DNA of 55,281 bases from Streptomyces sp. CBMA123 (GTDB lineage Bacteria; Actinomycetota; Actinomycetes; Streptomycetales; Streptomycetaceae): NCBI RefSeq assembly GCF_014596465.1, contig NZ_MECK01000224.1, positions 1-55,281 of the forward strand, given 5' to 3'. Both the position numbers and the translations under genes were made by a program. The notes below the pieces were generated by a model that made no database searches, had not been told where the DNA came from, and saw only the letters and a program-made list of their open reading frames with translations. Shown here in pieces: positions 41,041 through 49,694 of the stretch (position 1 is the stretch's first letter; the number at the start of each line of letters is the position of its first letter).

Positions 41041-41841
41041 GTGGGTGAGGGCGGAGGCCGCCTCGGGAGAGGCATCGGCGGCGGATGGGGTGAGGCCGCC
41101 GAGGCCGGTGAGGGCGAGCAGCAGCCGGCCCCGGTCGAGTCGCCGATCGAGTGGCTGCGGATCAACGCGAAGCAGCACGCCGCCCGGATCCTCCAGACCG
41201 TCAAGCTCCGCGCGTTCAACCTGCGCGCGGTCGAGTGGCAGCGCATGCACGCCGTCGCGGCGGTCTTCCACCTCCAACACGGCCACCTCGACCCCACCGA
41301 CAAGACCAAGCACGCCGAGCTGATCTCCTGGCTCACCCGCCAGCGCCACCTCCACGGCCAACACCTGCTCGACCCCGCGCGGATCTCCGAGCTGGACGCG
41401 CTCGGCATGATCTGGTCCAAGCACGCCAACGCCTGGGAACGCGGCCACGCCTACGCCGCCGCCTTCCACCACCAGCACGGCCACCTCGCGATCCCAGCCA
41501 CCGCGAAGCTCGACGACTACGCGGTGGGGGCGTGGATGCGCCGCCAGCGCAAGGCCGCAGGCCTCACCGCGGACCAGGTCGCCAAGCTGGACGCGCTGGA
41601 CGAGCTCCGGCGCCTGGAGCCGGACTGGAACCGCTCCTACCGCCGTCTGCTCGCCTACCTCACCGCCGGCGGCACCCTGACCGACGCAGCCAACCGCACC
41701 GGCGGCGAGGCTGACCCCACCTTCCGCCCCGGCACCTGGCTGCGCAAGCAGGAAAAGGCCCGCACCGACGGCAAGCTGACCGACTACCAGGCCGCGCTTC
41801 TGGACGCGCTCACCCGGCACGCCGAGACCGTCACCGGCTGA
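41041..41841 (+). CDS. Helicase-associated-repeat protein (C-terminal helicase fragment)
   Basis: 266 residues from GTG 41041; the frame is open back to 40552. It contains three helicase-associated (HA, PF03457-like) repeats of about 65-70 residues: VEWQRMHAVAAVFHLQHGHL...SWLTRQRHLHG; AYAAAFHHQHGHLAIPATAK...AWMRRQRKAAG; and NRSYRRLLAYLTAGGTLTDA...TWLRKQEKART. Each has the 'W...l..y...hGhl.vp...W...QR' pattern thought to bind nucleic acid. No helicase motor motifs are present, so this is the tail of a larger SF2 helicase of plasmid or telomere type. It is an intact homologue of the decayed copy at 15.8-16.5 kb and carries the same terminator. Confidence 0.7.
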   Translation: MGEGGGRLGRGIGGGWGEAAEAGEGEQQPAPVESPIEWLRINAKQHAARILQTVKLRAFNLRAVEWQRMHAVAAVFHLQHGHLDPTDKTKHAELISWLTRQRHLHGQHLLDPARISELDALGMIWSKHANAWERGHAYAAAFHHQHGHLAIPATAKLDDYAVGAWMRRQRKAAGLTADQVAKLDALDELRRLEPDWNRSYRRLLAYLTAGGTLTDAANRTGGEADPTFRPGTWLRKQEKARTDGKLTDYQAALLDALTRHAETVTG

Positions 41842-42133
41842 CCCGCCCCGCAAGACCCAGCCGTCCCGGCCCAGCAGGCCGGGACGGCCGCCCGCATAGG
41901 AACATGTTGTTATACACCGATTGCGCATCTTGGTACAGGCCCTGTATGGCCTGGTCGTAATAGGTGGTGACCTTACCGGTGTAGTTCGGGCCTGAGTAAA
42001 AGCACAACATGAGGACGGGGCAGTTGCTCGGCGCCGTCTTCTCGGACTTCGGGGTGGCCTGGGCGGCGGGCGTGGCGGTGAGACTGGCAGCGAGGATTGT
42101 GGCTGCGAGCACGGCGCGGATCTTGGCTTTCAC
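41831..42133 (-). CDS. Secreted peptidase-inhibitor family I36-like protein, 3' truncated
   Basis: From GTG 42133 with AAGGAG 6 bases upstream. The signal peptide is KIRAVLAATILAASLTATPA, with cleavage after AQA. The mature part starts SNCPVLMLCFYSGPNYTGKV, the Cys-Pro...Cys-hydrophobic-Tyr pattern and 'NYTG' turn of family I36 (beta/gamma-crystallin-like) inhibitors such as SMI of Streptomyces. After QDAQSVYNNMF the sequence turns into a Gly/Arg/Pro-rich tail that is antisense to the HA-gene terminator, so the second crystallin half is missing; the junction lies near 41899. Probably not functional. Confidence 0.7.
   Translation of the reverse strand: MKAKIRAVLAATILAASLTATPAAQATPKSEKTAPSNCPVLMLCFYSGPNYTGKVTTYYDQAIQGLYQDAQSVYNNMFLCGRPSRPAGPGRLGLAGRVSR
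41860..41888 (+). terminator. 12-bp perfect hairpin terminator
   Basis: GCCGTCCCGGCC (41860-41871) pairs with 41877-41888 around CAGCA, 19 bases after the HA-repeat gene stop. It is conserved with 16531-16560. Confidence 0.8.
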
Positions 42134-42402
42134 GCTGGCTCCTTCCCTCAGGCGTAGGCAGGGCTCAGCACAGGTGTCTGCGGCCGGGTGGTGGTTGCCT
42201 GGCAGGCCCGAGAAGGCTCTGTGCGAGGGGCGGCAGCGGCCCCTTCGGTTGAAGCACCGGGGTGTTTTGGCTTCCTGACTTCGACGGTAGGGGCCCCTTT
42301 ATTGGAGACCGCAACTTAGGGCTTGCAGAGAAGTAATCCATCGCTTCCCATTCTTGAGGCCATCATTGTGCTAGGAGTGCGACGGAGGGGCCTGAGGGGT
42401 CG

Positions 42403-42730
42403 TTGGCGGTGAAGTTCGGTGCGCTCCTCCCACACCTGAATGTGCGTCAGCGACGCCTGGTGATGGGGGCGGAGGCCAGGGCGATCGGCCACGGGGAAAT
42501 CAAGGGCGATCCGCCTGCTGCGGCCCTCCTGAACGTGCCGCCCAGAGCCGTACACCGCCACGCCCGCGGCTCCCGCTGGCCCGCCGGCCGCAAGCTGCGT
42601 CAGGCGGTGAACCGGACGCAGGAGGAGTTCTGCCCCGTGCGCCTGGCCGAGCGGGCAGCCAAGCAGGCCCGCGCGGAAGCGGCGGATGCCCGGCGCCGAG
42701 CCGCGCGCGGAGCCACGGAGAGCAGTAGCT
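42403..42730 (+). pseudogene. ISAzo13-type transposase start fused to a copy of the 6.5-kb gene
   Basis: The first 35 codons, VKFGALLPHLNVRQRRLVMG and AEARAIGHGEI, match the N-terminus of ISAzo13-family transposases ('KF..LLPhLdErqRRLllgaEAralGhGGi'). From about 42507 the frame continues as NVPPRAVHRHARGSRWPAGR and RLAERAAKQARAEAADARRR, closely similar to the second half of the protein encoded at 6460-6798. Two unrelated pieces are joined here by deletion or recombination. Neither is complete. Confidence 0.6.
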
Positions 42731-42927
42731 CACCCCCACCGTGGCGGACAGCCCTCCGGAGGCGAACGCGACTGCGGCTATGGCGTCCCCCGCACACACT
42801 CCCTCGAACGGTTGGTCCCACCTCGCAGCGGCGTCAACTGCGATGAAGATGAGACGTAACAGACAGTCGCAGGGAAAGGAAGGCGAGCAGCCTTGCGCGA
42901 GCACCCGAGCAGAGAGACGGTGCAGTG

Positions 42928-43119
42928 ATGGCCGACAAGCCGAACGACCTGATGGGCATCCTGACCTTGGATGAGACGATCCAGCAGCTGCAGAAGATCC
43001 GGGAGACCAGGGCCGGCACCTCGCAGATCTGGATGGAGCATCCGCAAGGCCTCAAAGCGTGCATCAGAATCTGGGACGACGGCGGAGCCATCTGTTTCAT
43101 GTTCGACAACAAGGATTGA
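42928..43119 (+). CDS. Small acidic hypothetical protein
   Basis: 63 residues from ATG 42928 (GTG 42925 alternative). MADKPNDLMGILTLDETIQQ, LQKIRETRAGTSQIWMEHPQ, GLKACIRIWDDGGAICFMFD. A helix followed by three strands with a well-mixed composition and no Pro/Arg runs, so a genuine small folded protein. No ribosome site is clear beyond GGTGC. Function and family not recognised. It stands alone between transposase fragments. Confidence 0.55.
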   Translation: MADKPNDLMGILTLDETIQQLQKIRETRAGTSQIWMEHPQGLKACIRIWDDGGAICFMFDNKD

Positions 43120-43413
43120 TGACCGCCGGTTGGCCGGGCCGGTGTCGGGCGCCGCAGCGGCGTGTGCCGTGGCTGGGGGGCACGGGTCGTCTCGACCCTT
43201 GAGGACCGGGACGACCAGTAGCGGGAGCGGTCAGCCGGTGGTGAGCTGCTTCGGGTCTCGCCCACAGGCCCGGAGGCCGCTTCTGGGGCTGGCACCATGG
43301 TGACCGCCAGAATGATCAGTCTCGCTGGGCTTCGCGGGACGCGGGCTGGCCGGCCCTGCGGGACTGGCGGCGGGTGATACGCCTGGTCATGAGGGTGATC
43401 GCGGCCCAGGTGA

Positions 43414-44031
43414 TCAGTGACTCGGAGTGTTGGACCAGCCTGGACGGTGTGGGACACCCCGGCCTGCCGACGCTCCTTCGGCCACTTCGACGAGGTCCAC
43501 CGCGCGCTTTTCAGCGACGAGTAGGTCAGACCGATGTCCTCGGTCAGCCGGAACAGCGAGTCCTTCACCGTGAACAGCTCGTCGGCCCAGGCGCAGGCCC
43601 CAGAAGAAGCGGGAGTGGGAGGCGCAGTAGCCGTAGCCGGCCCAGCCGGCCATGCTCGACCGCTGGACGGTCGGGCGGGACATTCCGCAGGGCACCGGGG
43701 TCGAGTCGGCGATCCATACGGTGTCGGTCCAGAAGTCGGTGTCCATGGCGAGTTCGCGGATCATGCGCTTGAGCAGCGGCAACGCTGACTTCAACCGCTT
43801 GCTGTAGCCCGCTCGTTGGGGCAGGTAGGGGAACATGTCGGACAGGTTCTTGCGGGCATAGCGCAGCCAGCGGGCCTCGGAGTGGTAGCCGAGCAGGGCC
43901 TGGGCGACCGCGAGACAGACGAGTTCGGAGTCGCTGAGCAGGGGCGGTCGTCCCATCCAACGGGTTCCTCCGATCTCGTCGTCGATCTTCACGTAAAGTG
44001 CGGTCAAGAGGGTGTTCAGGTCGGTCGTCAC
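43414..44031 (-). pseudogene. IS982-family transposase, 3' truncated and joined to another fragment
   Basis: From ATG 44031: MTTDLNTLLTALYVKIDDEI, LLSDSELVCLAVAQALLGYH, SEARWLRYARKNLSDMFPYL, VWIADSTPVPCGMSRPTVQR (first catalytic Asp), WAGYGYCASHSRFFWGLRL. At about 43590 IS982 similarity stops. The DNA continues, in another frame, into LFTVKDSLFRLTEDIGLTYS and SLKSARWTSSKWPKERRQAG, part of a different actinobacterial protein that I cannot name. The remaining two catalytic residues are absent, so it is inactive. The sequence around 44030-44060 probably holds the left IS end. Confidence 0.75.
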
Positions 44032-44080
44032 AAACTGATCTTGGACACCCTCTGCCCTTTGGCGGGCCAGAACTTCGGAT

Positions 44081-44527
44081 CTACTCGTCTAGTTTCGCAC
44101 CCGTCAAACTCCGCCGAGACGGGTCAGCTGTCGCGGTGAGGGCTTGCGGCCAGTGCCAGAGCAGTAGGTGCGCACCGAGGCCCCAGGTGAGGAGGAACAG
44201 CGGGGTCAGGATCACCGCCTGGATCCTCCACAGTTCCAGGAACACCCCGGCCAGGCCGCTGGCCAGCAGCGCCGTGCCCGCTGTGACCAGCAGGCTGATC
44301 CGGAACGTCGCGGCCCACGGGGTGGACGGCGGGTCACTCCGGTGCTTCTGCTGGATGATTTCGGCTACCCGCCCTCGCCAGGAACGCAGTTCCACGGTCG
44401 AGCCGACGTCCACCGCCTCGTAGAACGACCTATCGACCTTGTAGGTGCGGGCTGGCGTGTTCTCCCGCAGGACGGTGAGGCGGTATGAAGCCGTGTCGAT
44501 GTTGGTGTCCACCCACTTCTTCGTCAC
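44081..44527 (-). CDS. Two-TM membrane protein, unknown
   Basis: 148 residues from ATG 44527. The N-terminal soluble part (YRLTVLRENTPARTYKVDRS, FYEAVDVGSTVELRSWRGRV) is a small beta domain like the soluble heads of many actinobacterial membrane proteins. Two hydrophobic helices follow: ISLLVTAGTALLASGLAGVF and AVILTPLFLLTWGLGAHLLL. No catalytic motif. The start has no good ribosome site and the N-terminus may be trimmed, as relatives often begin with further TM helices. Lies 54 bp downstream of the PP2C phosphatase gene, same strand. Confidence 0.5.
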   Translation of the reverse strand: MTKKWVDTNIDTASYRLTVLRENTPARTYKVDRSFYEAVDVGSTVELRSWRGRVAEIIQQKHRSDPPSTPWAATFRISLLVTAGTALLASGLAGVFLELWRIQAVILTPLFLLTWGLGAHLLLWHWPQALTATADPSRRSLTGAKLDE

Positions 44528-44581
44528 CCGGCCGCTCTCGGACCGAGGTCTGGTTTGTGGCCGGCGCCCGTTCGGGTGGGG

Positions 44582-45799
44582 TCAGCGGTTGGGGTGCCAT
44601 TCGGTGAGGAGGACGGCGGCGTCGTCGCGTAGGTGCTGGTTCTGGTGCTGGATGATCTGCTGGATCAGGCGGCGTAGGGCCTCGGGTGCGGGGAGGCCGT
44701 CGGCCATGGCGCGCACGATGGTGTGGGCCAGGCGTTCTTCGCCGAACAGTTCGCCGCCGGCGGAGCGGGCCTCGGTGACTCCGTCGGTGAACAGCAGCAC
44801 GCGGTCTCGGGGTTGGAGCTGCAGGGTGTGGATCTGCGGTGGGGGGTGGGAGCCGCCCAGGCCCAGTGGCAGGTGCGGGGTGCGGTGGAGCGCGCCGGGC
44901 ACGACGTGGTGGTCGCGGATCAGCAGCGGCGCCGGGTGGCCGCAGTTGATCCAGTGGAGGCGGCCGGTAGCGGTGTCGAGGTCGGCGATGACGCAGGTCA
45001 GCAGGCGTTCGGGGATCCAGCGCTCCAGGGTCTGGTCGATCTGGTCGGCGATGTCGGTCAGGCTGGCGCCCGCGCGGCGGGTGGAGCGGCATGCCGCCAG
45101 CGCCACGGCGCTGCAGCCGCCGGAGGCCAGGTCGTGGCCCATGGCGTCGAGCAGGGTCAGGTGCAGGCGGGTGCCGGCCAGGCTGTGGTCGAAGGCGTCA
45201 CCGGCGACCTCGTAGGCCGGCTCCAGCAAGGCGGTGGAGGTCACCACAGAGGTCCCGATCGTGCGAGGTGGTACGAACGCCCACAGCAGTTCCGCCTGCA
45301 GCGTCATCGGCCGGGTGCGCATCGTCTGGGCCAGGACGTCGCTGTAGGGCTGCTTGGTCGCCACGATCATGGCGGCCAGTGAGGCGAGAGCGGTGCACCG
45401 CTTCAGCAGCGGCTCGTCGAGGACAGGCGCGGCCACCCGCAGAACACCGACGCGGCCGACACCGTCCACCAGGGGAAGCCACCCCACCCGGTCGGCACGG
45501 GCGCGGGCCGCGGCGAGCTGCACCGCCTGCGTGCGGTATGCACGCCCGGCGAGCGAGGTGTCAACGGACAGCTTCTCCAGCTCCACCGGCACGCCGGCGG
45601 CGATTTCCAGTGCCTGAGCGGGGGTGGGCAGGGCGACCAGGTGGTGCTGCTGCACGTCCGCGACGTAGATCTGTGCCTGGGACAGTCCCAGGCGGCGCCC
45701 GGCGTCCTCCACCAGCTCGGGGATCTCACGGGGGGCAAGGCGGTGACAGGCGGCCAGCATGTCGGCGAGGATTTCCCCGAGACCGTCCTGGACTGACAC
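44582..45799 (-). CDS. GAF-PP2C (SpoIIE-type) protein phosphatase
   Basis: 405 residues from GTG 45799, AAGGGG upstream (GTG 45805 alternative). Residues 1-165 form a GAF-like sensor domain (RRLGLSQAQIYVADVQQHHL, TSLAGRAYRTQAVQL, GVGRVGVLRVAAPVLD). Residues 195-400 form the SpoIIE/RsbU phosphatase domain: AYEVAGDAFDHS, LTLLDAMGHDLASGGCSAVA with the metal-binding Asp-x-x-Gly-His, WINCGHPAPLLI, RVLLFTDGVTEARS, and the last Asp pair in LRDDAAVLL. Such proteins dephosphorylate anti-sigma-factor antagonists and so control sigma factors. No kinase or antagonist gene is adjacent. Confidence 0.9.
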   Translation of the reverse strand: MSVQDGLGEILADMLAACHRLAPREIPELVEDAGRRLGLSQAQIYVADVQQHHLVALPTPAQALEIAAGVPVELEKLSVDTSLAGRAYRTQAVQLAAARARADRVGWLPLVDGVGRVGVLRVAAPVLDEPLLKRCTALASLAAMIVATKQPYSDVLAQTMRTRPMTLQAELLWAFVPPRTIGTSVVTSTALLEPAYEVAGDAFDHSLAGTRLHLTLLDAMGHDLASGGCSAVALAACRSTRRAGASLTDIADQIDQTLERWIPERLLTCVIADLDTATGRLHWINCGHPAPLLIRDHHVVPGALHRTPHLPLGLGGSHPPPQIHTLQLQPRDRVLLFTDGVTEARSAGGELFGEERLAHTIVRAMADGLPAPEALRRLIQQIIQHQNQHLRDDAAVLLTEWHPNR

Positions 45800-46380
45800 G
45801 AGCACCGGCCCCTTCCCCGTCCGCGCCGGACAGGGACCGGCGATCCCCTCATCATCGCGCCACCCAGCTGACGGCGTCTCAACGACGCGCGGCGTCAGCC
45901 GCGGACCATGGCCGTGCCGGCGCCCTCGCTCCGGAGCACACCGCCGCCGGTGGTGCCCGCGCTTGGGGGGATTCGGCCCGGGCACCACCGTCCTGCGCCT
46001 CACAGGCACCCGGTTCAACGAGCCGGGCCGTGGCCCGTCACCGCCCGGCGTCCCGCCGAGTCCACTGCCACCGGTGCGCGCCGGACAGCGGGCCGTTGTC
46101 TGCACGCCGGTCGCGAATACGGCTGCCGGCAGCCTGTGGATCACGACAACGCGGCGGCTGGTGGAGTGGTCAGAGCATCACACGGCCGAACTCGCCACCT
46201 CCGCTTACTTTCCTGGGCCCGTCTGGCGGTGGCCGTGTGGGTGGGTTGGGGTGTTCCCGGCGCACGCCAGCTCACGTGGGTCGGTTCGCGCGCGGGCGTC
46301 ACCCGTTCAGGTATATATCCGTTGCGCGTAGGGGCTCTGCCTTGGCGGTGGCACATCCCACTGGCATTTGTGGAGGCATC
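45800..46380. other. Intergenic region with the promoter of the next secreted protein
   Basis: No gene seen in 580 bases between divergent genes. GGTATATATCC (46311-46321) is AT-rich and could be a -10 region for the gene at 46381. Confidence 0.4.
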
Positions 46381-46917
46381 ATGCCAGCTCTGCGTACCGG
46401 CTTTGCCGCTCTCACCGCGGCCGTGCTCATGGGCGCTACGACCGTGGCGGTCCAGACCAGCGTCACCGCGGCTGAGGCGGCGCCTGCGCCGGCCCGGGGA
46501 ATCGCCCACCTCAACACGGTGGTCGACCTGCCGCCCGGTGTGTGGACCGACACCCCGCTGGAGGTCACCCTTCCCCGGGCCGGGACCCACGAACTCGACG
46601 CGAACGTCCGCGGTCGCCTGGCGGGCGTTCCCCCGGTCAACACCTTCATCACCGCCCGGCTGTGGGATGTCACCTCGGGTACCGCCGTTGCGGAGAGCGA
46701 GCGGCTCGTCTACCAGGTCATCGACCTGAACCCCGGCAACGCGCAGGCCGGCGGTAACGCGACCGCACCGATCAGCGAGCTGATCCGGGTGAACAAGCCG
46801 ACCACGATCCGGCTGCAAGGAACCCGAACCGACGCGGTCGGAACAGCGCTCGTCGCCCAGATCTACGACGACAACGCCGGCCACACGTCGCTGCGCTTCG
46901 ATCGGGTCGGCCCCTGA
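46381..46917 (+). CDS. Secreted beta-rich protein, unknown
   Basis: 178 residues from ATG 46381, TGGAGG 5 bases upstream. Signal peptide RTGFAALTAAVLMGATTVAV with cleavage near AEAAPAPA. The mature 140 residues are strand-rich: LPPGVWTDTPLEVTLPRAGT, HELDANVRGRLAGVPPVNTF, ITARLWDVTSGTAVAESERL, VYQVIDLNPGNAQAGGNATA and IRLQGTRTDAV. This looks like a single beta-sandwich of a type that recurs in Streptomyces secretomes without a known role. A hairpin follows about 90 bp downstream. Confidence 0.65.
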   Translation: MPALRTGFAALTAAVLMGATTVAVQTSVTAAEAAPAPARGIAHLNTVVDLPPGVWTDTPLEVTLPRAGTHELDANVRGRLAGVPPVNTFITARLWDVTSGTAVAESERLVYQVIDLNPGNAQAGGNATAPISELIRVNKPTTIRLQGTRTDAVGTALVAQIYDDNAGHTSLRFDRVGP

Positions 46918-47002
46918 GGTTCGAACGGGCCGGGGAGGCCGGCGCCGACCGGCACCTGATCACGCCGCCCGACTAACCCGCCGCCCCGCCTGCCAATACC
47001 AA

Positions 47003-47034
47003 GAGGCCGCCACCCCCGCAGGGATGGCGGCCTC
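47003..47034 (+). terminator. Hairpin terminator
   Basis: GAGGCCGCCA pairs with TGGCGGCCTC (10 bp), with a further CCC/GGG inside. Placed 86 bases after the secreted-protein stop. Confidence 0.6.
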
Positions 47035-47408
47035 ACGTGCTTTCCCAGGGCCGCGGCAGCCTACCGCTGGGCGTGGCAGTCGCCGCGCCCCGGCCGGGGT
47101 CCGGTTCGTGCTTCGGCAGGCTGCCGGGCGGGGGTCGGTCCGCAGTTCGGTTCGGCGTTCGACTCCAACCCCCGCCTGCCACCTGTTGTCTTCTGTGCCA
47201 CCGCCACCACCAACGACGAACTCACCGACGCAGCAAACGGGCGACCCGGCAGGCAGGGGCCCCGAAAGGCAAGTGCGGTGGTGAGTCGCAGGCAGCGGCA
47301 CACAGGCACCCGGATCTCGAACATTGCACCCCTGGAACTGGGGTGTTGCAACGATCCCTAGAACCCAAGCACGCCGCAGGGCCAGAATCCAAGGCCTTCA
47401 CGAGTCTT

Positions 47409-48653
47409 CTAGGCAGACAGCCGCTCCAGGAGCCACTTGCCGTGTTCGGGGGTCATGTGGATGTGTCCCTCGTTGGTACTGGCGCACTGGAACTCGTCGA
47501 GCTCGCTCTCGCTCGGCGGCAGGTTGTCGACGTTGGTGTACAGGCCGTCGTTGGTGCCGATGTCGCGGATCGCCACGGCACTGACCGTCGGAATGAAGCA
47601 GGTGTCGGGGTAGAAGAGCTCGGTGTTGCCGTTGACCGCCTGGTTCAGCGCGTCAGCGATGAGTTTGAAGGTGGACAACTGTCCTCCGGGCGCGCCGTCG
47701 CCCTCGGGGAACCCGTCGGTGTAGACGTCCTTCGAGACCAGCAGGATCGACCTCAGCTCGGCCACCAACTGATGCGCGCTGCTTGCCTGGATGTAGAGGG
47801 CCGTGTTGTCGAACAAGACGTCGGTGCAGCGCAGCGCCGCGTCGCCCGGGACGTCCTGGTTGCCGGTTCCGTTGCCCGCTCCGTTGGCCACGCCGATCTT
47901 GCGCGGCCGGCTCGGCCACGACCCGACTCTTCTCAGCTCGGCGAGGAACTCGGTGCGCAACGGGTCCTCGGCGGGTTTGCCCTCGACCGTCTCGATATGG
48001 CGCCACAGCATCTGGCGTGCGGCAGGGCTGTTGACCTGGTCGGAGAACGCCGAGTTCAATTCCTTGCTGTAGTGCGCGAACGCCTGAACCGAGATGGGAA
48101 TCCAGGCACCGCCGTGAGGCGTGTCATAGCTGAAGTAGGTGGCCGTCTGGTGGTCCTCGCCCTCGAACTCCATCTTGGCCAGGGCGTACCGGGTGATGAG
48201 GCCGCCCATGCTGTAGCCCCCGACCACCAGACCCCCATTCCTGTCCGGCTGGTTGCGGATGGTCTTCAAGATCGCCTCGATCGCGACCTCGGCATTGTCC
48301 AGGATCGATGCACTTCGCTCGGCGTAGCCGATGATGACCAGGCTCCTGCCGCGGGCCAGCAGCTCGCTGAAGAATGGGAAACCCTGGCCGTTCCACCCGT
48401 CCCAGATGTGGTCCAACAGGCTGGGGCCGCTGTCGAACCCGTCGGAAAGGACCAGAGGCCGAACCAGGCCACCGTTTCCCGCCCCGTAGTAGACCCACGC
48501 CCAACCTCCGTCGAGGTCCCAGGTCTCGTCGGGCCCAGGCGCGGCGGCTACGGGCGGCGCCGGCAGGGGCGATACGAGTCCCATACTGCCGATGGCCTGT
48601 GCCGCTCGAGCGAGGTGCTGATCGTTGTGTGATGTTCCGCCTGGCTGGCTCAT
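47409..48653 (-). CDS. Alpha/beta-hydrolase (lipase/PGAP1-like), unknown substrate
   Basis: 414 residues from ATG 48653 with AAGG upstream (GTG 48668 alternative). After a Pro-rich N-terminus the hydrolase core starts at WVYYGAGNGGLVRPLVLSDG. The nucleophile elbow is GGLVVGGYSMGGLITRYALA (Ser in GYSMGG), with HGGAWIPISVQAFA after it. An acid residue could be in DGLYTNVDNLPPS, and the catalytic His is likely in EGHIHMTPEHGKWLL at the C-terminus. Resembles bacterial lipase-type proteins related to PGAP1. There is no signal peptide, so it is probably cytoplasmic or exported by another route. Monocistronic. Confidence 0.75.
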   Translation of the reverse strand: MSQPGGTSHNDQHLARAAQAIGSMGLVSPLPAPPVAAAPGPDETWDLDGGWAWVYYGAGNGGLVRPLVLSDGFDSGPSLLDHIWDGWNGQGFPFFSELLARGRSLVIIGYAERSASILDNAEVAIEAILKTIRNQPDRNGGLVVGGYSMGGLITRYALAKMEFEGEDHQTATYFSYDTPHGGAWIPISVQAFAHYSKELNSAFSDQVNSPAARQMLWRHIETVEGKPAEDPLRTEFLAELRRVGSWPSRPRKIGVANGAGNGTGNQDVPGDAALRCTDVLFDNTALYIQASSAHQLVAELRSILLVSKDVYTDGFPEGDGAPGGQLSTFKLIADALNQAVNGNTELFYPDTCFIPTVSAVAIRDIGTNDGLYTNVDNLPPSESELDEFQCASTNEGHIHMTPEHGKWLLERLSA

Positions 48654-49104
48654 GCTGCGCCTTTCCACATGTGTGTGTAGTCCTCGCGCAGTGTTCCCAC
48701 GTCGTGAGGGAACCAGCTGCCTCTTGACCGGATGCGCTCATCCGGCAGACACGGGCCCTGGCCGCCGGACGCGACGCTAGGCGCAGGAGATCTACTCATC
48801 AGACGAGCTGAGCTGACGGAGGGCGGAGGAGCCGACTTCTACAGCTCGTGAGCTGGCGCCAGGCCTGAACCGACTTTCACCCCTGGCGCAATCCTCTGAT
48901 TCGCGCGGGAGAGTTCGGCTACCCTCGCGACCTGTGCCGGGGAGTTTCGGGGAAGGGGCGGTGAGTTTCGCCCCGGGGCGTTGGTGAGTTTGCCCGCGCC
49001 GGGCCCGCTCGCCCCGGCTAGTGCCGCATCAGGCAAGGTTTGCCCCGTCGTGACGTATCGCCCGGTTGCTGTGCCGGGCGGTAGCGGACCGTCAGAGTGA
49101 TCAC
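48654..49104. other. Intergenic, with GGTGAGTTTCGCCCC repeats and the IS630 left end
   Basis: No gene seen. GGTGAGTTTCGCCCC at 48960-48974 is identical to 38636-38650; a partial copy is at 48983-48995. CTAGTGCCGCATCAGG (from 49018) looks like the terminal repeat of an IS630/Tc1-type element, with TA as its target. Confidence 0.55.
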
Positions 49105-49494
49105 GTGACTGAACGCGTGCAGGTTCGTGAGGTCGATGACGACGAGGGAAGACGGCTGCTGCGGATCGTCCGCTGTGGCACTGGGTCGGTGGTGACCTGG
49201 CGGCGGGCCCAGATGGTGCTGCTGTTCGCCCCGCGCATGCCCGTGGCGAAGATCGCCGAGGTGACGTTCACCAGCGTGGACCGGGTCCGCGAGCACAACT
49301 TCAACGCCGACGGCTTCGACTCGCTCTACCCGACATACAAGGGCGGACGGCCGAGCATGTCCACGCTGCCCGAGCGCCGCGAGATCAGGAAGATCGCCAA
49401 GTCCAAGCCGGCTGAGCACGGCCTGCCGTGCTCGACCTGGAGTCTGGCCAAGCTGGCCGACTTCCTCCGCCGTCGCCACTCCACGCTCTGTTAA
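49105..49494 (+). pseudogene. IS630-family transposase N-terminal fragment
   Basis: From GTG 49105: TERVQVREVDDDEGRRLLRI, VVTWRRAQMVLLFAPRMPVA, KIAEVTFTSVDRVREHNFNA, FDSLYPTYKGGRPSMSTLPE, KPAEHGLPCSTWSLAKLADF. This is the double HTH N-terminus of an IS630 transposase. It breaks off at HSTLC with a TAA, before the DDE domain. A two-codon gap (VREHNFN where relatives have 'VRDVIHNFN') is also seen. Truncated, inactive. Confidence 0.8.
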
Positions 49495-49694
49495 CTCAGC
49501 CCGATCCAGCCCGAACAGCAGACAGCGGTGTCCCGTATCACCCTCGTAGGAGACGGGTGTGAGCACGTTCCCGTACGGCTTCGACGCGGCGACGCCCCGA
49601 TTCCCGGGCCGGCCTGAGTACCCCTACTCAGGCGCCCGCCCCCGCCGGTCCCCGAAGATGGCGCCACCACCTGCCCCAGGCACCGAGGAACGCC

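Noticed and set aside
45091..46380. Long plus-strand frame leading into the secreted protein at 46381
   Set aside because: Antisense to the PP2C gene and Arg/Pro-rich. A TGGAGG and signal peptide fix the true start at 46381.
49018..49566. Minus-strand frame with SYEGDTGHRCLLFGLDRAEL
   Set aside because: Only the first 30 codons look coding; the rest is antisense to the IS630 fragment.
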